In this document: piece after piece, positions 6,397-9,491 of the stretch | Numbering within the stretch: position 1 is the first letter of the stretch | Layout of the letters: every line of letters starts with the position of its first letter | Origin: JBBQXK01 sp038251625 | GTDB taxonomy: Bacteria > Pseudomonadota > Alphaproteobacteria > Rhodobacterales > Rhodobacteraceae | Reading direction: 5' to 3' | NCBI GenBank assembly: GCA_038251625.1 | Contig: JBBSBE010000143.1 | Coordinates: 1-9,491 of the forward strand | DNA: 9,491 bases | Made by a program: the position numbers and the translations under genes | Notes under the pieces: model-generated | What the model saw: only the letters and a program-made list of their open reading frames with translations | The model's database searches: none | What the model was told of the DNA's origin: nothing

Positions 6397-6425
6397 TGGA
6401 AACCGCCCGCCGCCCGTGCCAAGAT
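6397..6425 (+). promoter_or_regulatory. Possible promoter of polA
   Basis: TGGAAA (6397-6402, four of six matches) and CAAGAT (6420-6425, three of six) are 17 bases apart and would give a leader of about 20 bases before the polA ATG. The matches are weak; the main support is position, in the 67-base gap after the DUF2459 gene. Confidence 0.25.
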
Positions 6426-6436
6426 CGCGGCGCATT

Positions 6437-6443
6437 GAAAGGA
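6437..6443 (+). promoter_or_regulatory. Ribosome binding site of polA
   Basis: GAAAGGA lies 8 bases before the ATG at 6452. It fixes the polA start although the reading frame is open for another 444 bases upstream, inside the DUF2459 gene. Confidence 0.75.
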
Positions 6444-6451
6444 CGCGCGAC

Positions 6452-9271
6452 ATGACCTTTGGCAAGGGCCACCACCTCCACCTGATCGACGGCTCGGCGT
6501 ACATCTTCCGCGCCTATCACGCGCTGCCGCCGCTGACGCGGAAATCGGACGGGCTGCCGGTGGGGGCAGTCGCGGGGTTTTGCAACATCCTGTGGAACGA
6601 GTTGACCCGCGATGGGGGGGTCGACGCGCCCACGCATATCGCCGTGGTGTTCGACTATTCCTCCAAGACCTTCCGCAACGATATTTATCCCCTCTACAAG
6701 GCCAACCGCCCCGAACCGCCCGAAGATCTGCGCCCCCAGTTCCCGCTGACGCGAGAGGCCACCCGGGCGTTCAACGTAGCCTGTCTGGAAACCGACGGCT
6801 ACGAGGCTGATGACATCATCGCCACTCTTGCACGCCACGCAGTCGAGGCGGGCGGGGCGTGCACCATCATCTCGTCCGACAAGGATCTGATGCAGCTTGT
6901 GGGCGGGGGCGTCCTGATGCGCGACCCGATGAAGGACCGCCGCATCGACGTGGCGGAGGTGGAGGAAAAGTTCGGCGTCGGCCCTGACCGGGTGGTGGAT
7001 GTGCAGGCACTTTCCGGCGATTCGGTCGATAATGTGCCGGGTGCGCCGGGGATCGGGATCAAGACAGCCGCCCTACTGATCCAGGAATACGGCGATCTGG
7101 AAACGCTGCTGGCGCGGGCGAGCGAGATCAAGCAGCCCAAGCGCCGCGAGGCGCTGATGGACAATGCCGATCTGATCCGCATCTCAAAACGCCTGGTCAC
7201 GCTCGACCGCGACGCCCCGCTTGACGTGACGCTGGATGATCTTGAAGTCCGCTTGCCCGAGGCGGGCCCAGTGATGGACTTCCTGCAGAAGATGGAGTTT
7301 CGCACCCTGACCCGGCGCGTGGCAGAACGGCTGAAAGTCACCGCCCCGCCGGTTTCCGAAGGCCCCGCCGTCGAACCCGACACCGGAGGCCACGGCGCCG
7401 CCGACATACCCTTTGACCATGACGCCTATGAAGCTGTGACCACCGCTGAAGCGCTTGACGCATGGATCGCCACGATCCGGCAGCGTGGCTGGGTGGCGGT
7501 GGATACCGAAACGACCAGCCTAGACGAGATGAAGGCCGAACTGGTGGGGATTTCGCTGGCGGTCGAGCCGGGGTGCGCGGCCTATATCCCGCTCGGCCAC
7601 AGGGCGGGCGGCGGCGATCTCTTCGGGTCGAACGCGTTGGCAGAGGGGCAGATGCCGATGGAGGCGGCGCTGGCGGCGCTGAAGCCGGTGCTCGAGGATG
7701 CAAGCATCCTCAAGATCGGCCAGAACATGAAGTATGACTGGAAGATCTTTGCCCGCCATGGCATTCGCATCGCCCCCATCGAAGATACGATGCTGATGTC
7801 CTACGCCATGCATGCCGGGATGCACGGGCACGGGATGGATGGCCTCAGCCAGACCTACCTCAACCATGTGCCGATCCCGATCAAATCGCTGTTGGGGTCG
7901 GGCAAGGCACAGGTCACCTTCGACCGCGTGCCGGTGGATGACGCGGTAAAATACGCGGCCGAGGATGCCGATGTGACGCTGCGCCTCTGGCGCACGTTCA
8001 AGCCACAACTGCCGCGCGCCCGGGTGGCCACCGTCTACGAGACACTGGAACGGCCCCTGGTCACCGTCCTTGCCGAGATGGAAATGGCGGGCGTGCAGGT
8101 GGACCGCGACACGCTGAGCCGCATGTCCAACGCCTTTGCGCAAAAGATGGCGGGGTTGGAGGCAGAGATTCAAGAAGTTGCCGGGCGGCCCTTCAACGTG
8201 GGCAGCCCCAAGCAACTGGGCGAGATCCTGTTTGACGAGATGGGCCTTCCCGGCGGCGAAAAGGGCAAGACCGGCGCCTATGCGACCGGGGCGGATGTGC
8301 TCGAGGATATCACGACGCTGGAGGATACCCAGCCCAAGGGTGCGCAACTGGCCGCGCGCGTTCTTGACTGGCGGCAGCTTTCCAAACTCAAGTCCACCTA
8401 CACCGACGCGCTGCAGGACCACATCAACGCCGAGACGGGCCGGGTGCACACGTCCTATTCCATCGCGGGCGCCTCGACAGGGCGCCTCGCCTCGACCGAT
8501 CCGAACCTGCAGAACATCCCGATCCGCACCGAAGAGGGCCGCCGCATCCGAGAGGCGTTCGTGGCGCCGAAGGGCCGGGTTCTGGTGAGCCTTGACTACA
8601 GCCAGATCGAGTTGCGCATCCTTGCCCATGTCGCCGACATTCCTGCGCTGAAGCAGGCGTTCAAGGACGGCCTTGATATCCACGCGATGACGGCATCCGA
8701 GATGTTCGACGTGCCGCTGGATCAGATGACGCCCGATATCCGGCGCCGTGCAAAAGCGATCAATTTCGGGGTGATTTATGGGATCTCCGGCTTCGGACTT
8801 GCACGAAACCTACGTATCCCCAGGGCAGACGCGCAGGGCTTCATCGACCGCTATTTCGAGCGCTTTCCCGGCATCCGCACCTACATGGACGACACCGTGG
8901 CCTTCGCCAAGGCGAACGGCTTCGTGCAAACCCTCTTTGGCCGCAAGATCCACACCCCCGACATCAACGCCAAGGGCCCCGGCGCGGGCTTTGCCCGCCG
9001 CGCCGCGATCAATGCGCCCATTCAGGGGACGGCCGCCGACGTGATCCGCCGCGCGATGATCCGCATGCCTGCGGCGATTGCGGGGTTGGATGCGAAGATG
9101 CTGCTGCAGGTGCATGACGAGCTTCTCTTCGAGGTCGCCGAGGATGCCGTGGATGCCCTGAAAGCCCGGGCGAAAGAGGTGATGGAGGGGGCAAGTGCGC
9201 CCGCCGTGCATCTTACCGTGCCCTTGACGGTGGAAGCCGGGGCGGGTGCGAACTGGGCAGAGGCGCATTGA
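6452..9271 (+). CDS. polA: DNA polymerase I
   Basis: This is a complete 939-residue PolA, the enzyme that removes RNA primers, fills Okazaki-fragment gaps and serves in excision repair. Residues about 8-295 are the 5' nuclease: LIDGSAYIFRAYHA, GYEADDIIA, SSDKDLMQL, GDSVDNVPGAPGIGIKTA. Residues about 325-525 are the 3'-5' proofreading domain with all three motifs intact: DTET (Asp351, Glu353), QNMKYD (Asn425, Asp429), YAAED (Tyr501, Asp505). Residues about 540-939 are the polymerase: TGRLASTDPNLQNIP, motif A LDYSQIELR (Asp715), the O helix with Arg764, Lys768, Phe772 and Tyr776, and motif C VHDE (His888, Asp889). Phe772 equals E. coli Phe762, the Phe type expected to discriminate against dideoxynucleotides. 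An insert near 381-404 resembles other alphaproteobacterial PolA proteins. No defect is seen. Confidence 0.98.
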   Translation: MTFGKGHHLHLIDGSAYIFRAYHALPPLTRKSDGLPVGAVAGFCNILWNELTRDGGVDAPTHIAVVFDYSSKTFRNDIYPLYKANRPEPPEDLRPQFPLTREATRAFNVACLETDGYEADDIIATLARHAVEAGGACTIISSDKDLMQLVGGGVLMRDPMKDRRIDVAEVEEKFGVGPDRVVDVQALSGDSVDNVPGAPGIGIKTAALLIQEYGDLETLLARASEIKQPKRREALMDNADLIRISKRLVTLDRDAPLDVTLDDLEVRLPEAGPVMDFLQKMEFRTLTRRVAERLKVTAPPVSEGPAVEPDTGGHGAADIPFDHDAYEAVTTAEALDAWIATIRQRGWVAVDTETTSLDEMKAELVGISLAVEPGCAAYIPLGHRAGGGDLFGSNALAEGQMPMEAALAALKPVLEDASILKIGQNMKYDWKIFARHGIRIAPIEDTMLMSYAMHAGMHGHGMDGLSQTYLNHVPIPIKSLLGSGKAQVTFDRVPVDDAVKYAAEDADVTLRLWRTFKPQLPRARVATVYETLERPLVTVLAEMEMAGVQVDRDTLSRMSNAFAQKMAGLEAEIQEVAGRPFNVGSPKQLGEILFDEMGLPGGEKGKTGAYATGADVLEDITTLEDTQPKGAQLAARVLDWRQLSKLKSTYTDALQDHINAETGRVHTSYSIAGASTGRLASTDPNLQNIPIRTEEGRRIREAFVAPKGRVLVSLDYSQIELRILAHVADIPALKQAFKDGLDIHAMTASEMFDVPLDQMTPDIRRRAKAINFGVIYGISGFGLARNLRIPRADAQGFIDRYFERFPGIRTYMDDTVAFAKANGFVQTLFGRKIHTPDINAKGPGAGFARRAAINAPIQGTAADVIRRAMIRMPAAIAGLDAKMLLQVHDELLFEVAEDAVDALKARAKEVMEGASAPAVHLTVPLTVEAGAGANWAEAH

Positions 9272-9283
9272 GGGGCAACGCCG

Positions 9284-9491
9284 ATGACCTCCGCGCGTCC
9301 GTGGGACGGCGAACGTTGGCTGCGCGGCGCACTTGCCGAGGCCGACCTCTCGGCGCTTGATGCGTTGTCCGGTGCAGACGGTCGCCCCGGTGCGCGGGTG
9401 TCGACACTCGGGCAGGCCCTCGCACCCGTCACGGCGGCCCTGTCGCACCTGATGCGCGGTGCGCGCCCCGTCCGGTGCGTGGCCTTCGCCA
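9284..9491 (+). CDS. Start of an unidentified gene, possibly phytanoyl-CoA dioxygenase-like (3' end outside window)
   Basis: Only the first 69 residues are present and the frame is open to the window edge. The ATG is 12 bases after the polA stop, with GAGGGG (9270-9275) as ribosome binding site 8 bases upstream, so it is likely co-transcribed with polA. The fragment is Ala/Leu/Arg-rich, starts MTSARPWDGERWLRGALAEA, has no signal peptide, and ends in ARPVRCVAFA. That ending resembles, from memory, the segment just before the iron-binding part of phytanoyl-CoA dioxygenase (PhyH-like) proteins in Rhodobacteraceae (ARPVRAVLFDKTPA). The catalytic HxD motif would lie beyond the window, so the family call is tentative, while the presence of a real gene is likely. 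Confidence 0.55.
   Translation, partial: MTSARPWDGERWLRGALAEADLSALDALSGADGRPGARVSTLGQALAPVTAALSHLMRGARPVRCVAFA

Noticed and set aside
6008..6451. In-frame upstream extension of polA by 148 codons
   Set aside because: It lies inside the DUF2459 gene in another frame, is Arg/Pro-rich like a shadow frame, and the ATG at 6452 has a good ribosome binding site and begins a normal PolA N-terminus.
1..9491. Defence system, mobile element, CRISPR array or biosynthetic cluster
   Set aside because: All genes on both sides of every gap are housekeeping or conserved alphaproteobacterial families. No direct repeats, transposase, integrase or tRNA-like sequence was seen.

Overview
The window reads as ordinary chromosomal sequence from a high-GC alphaproteobacterium, most likely a member of the Rhodobacterales (Rhodobacteraceae/Paracoccaceae). 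This placement is inferred from four things: a ppk-ppx pair; a stand-alone CHCC zinc-finger gene related to the mitochondrial NDUFS6 subunit; a small exported coiled-coil protein that I recall only from Rhodobacteraceae; and a PolA of alphaproteobacterial type. Base composition looks uniform. I see no insertion sequence, phage gene, CRISPR array, tRNA or rRNA.

All ten genes lie on the + strand and are tightly packed. The largest gap is 132 bases (3225-3356), so no stretch above 300 bases lacks a gene. Region 1 (2-3224) holds the 3' part of ppk (polyphosphate kinase), then ppx (exopolyphosphatase), then a glyoxalase-like/VOC gene whose start overlaps the end of ppx. Together ppk and ppx would make and break down inorganic polyphosphate. 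Region 2 (3281-5067) begins with a perfect 6-bp-arm palindrome that overlaps the -35 of a good sigma-70-like promoter. It continues with a soluble DjlA-like TerB/J-domain protein and, overlapping it by 20 bases, an endonuclease/exonuclease/phosphatase-fold hydrolase.

Region 3 (5064-6384) carries a small exported protein with four tandem heptads, whose start sits in a perfect 9-bp inverted repeat. A 61-residue CHCC zinc-finger protein follows, overlapping by 20 bases a membrane-anchored TIGR02117/DUF2459 protein. Region 4 (6420-9491) holds a complete polA (DNA polymerase I with all three domains and intact catalytic motifs). Twelve bases downstream is the 5' end of another gene, tentatively a phytanoyl-CoA dioxygenase-like protein.

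I did not find a convincing undescribed system. The points most worth checking are the two inverted repeats placed over putative promoters, the heptad protein, and the conserved His/Cys residues of the DUF2459 protein.
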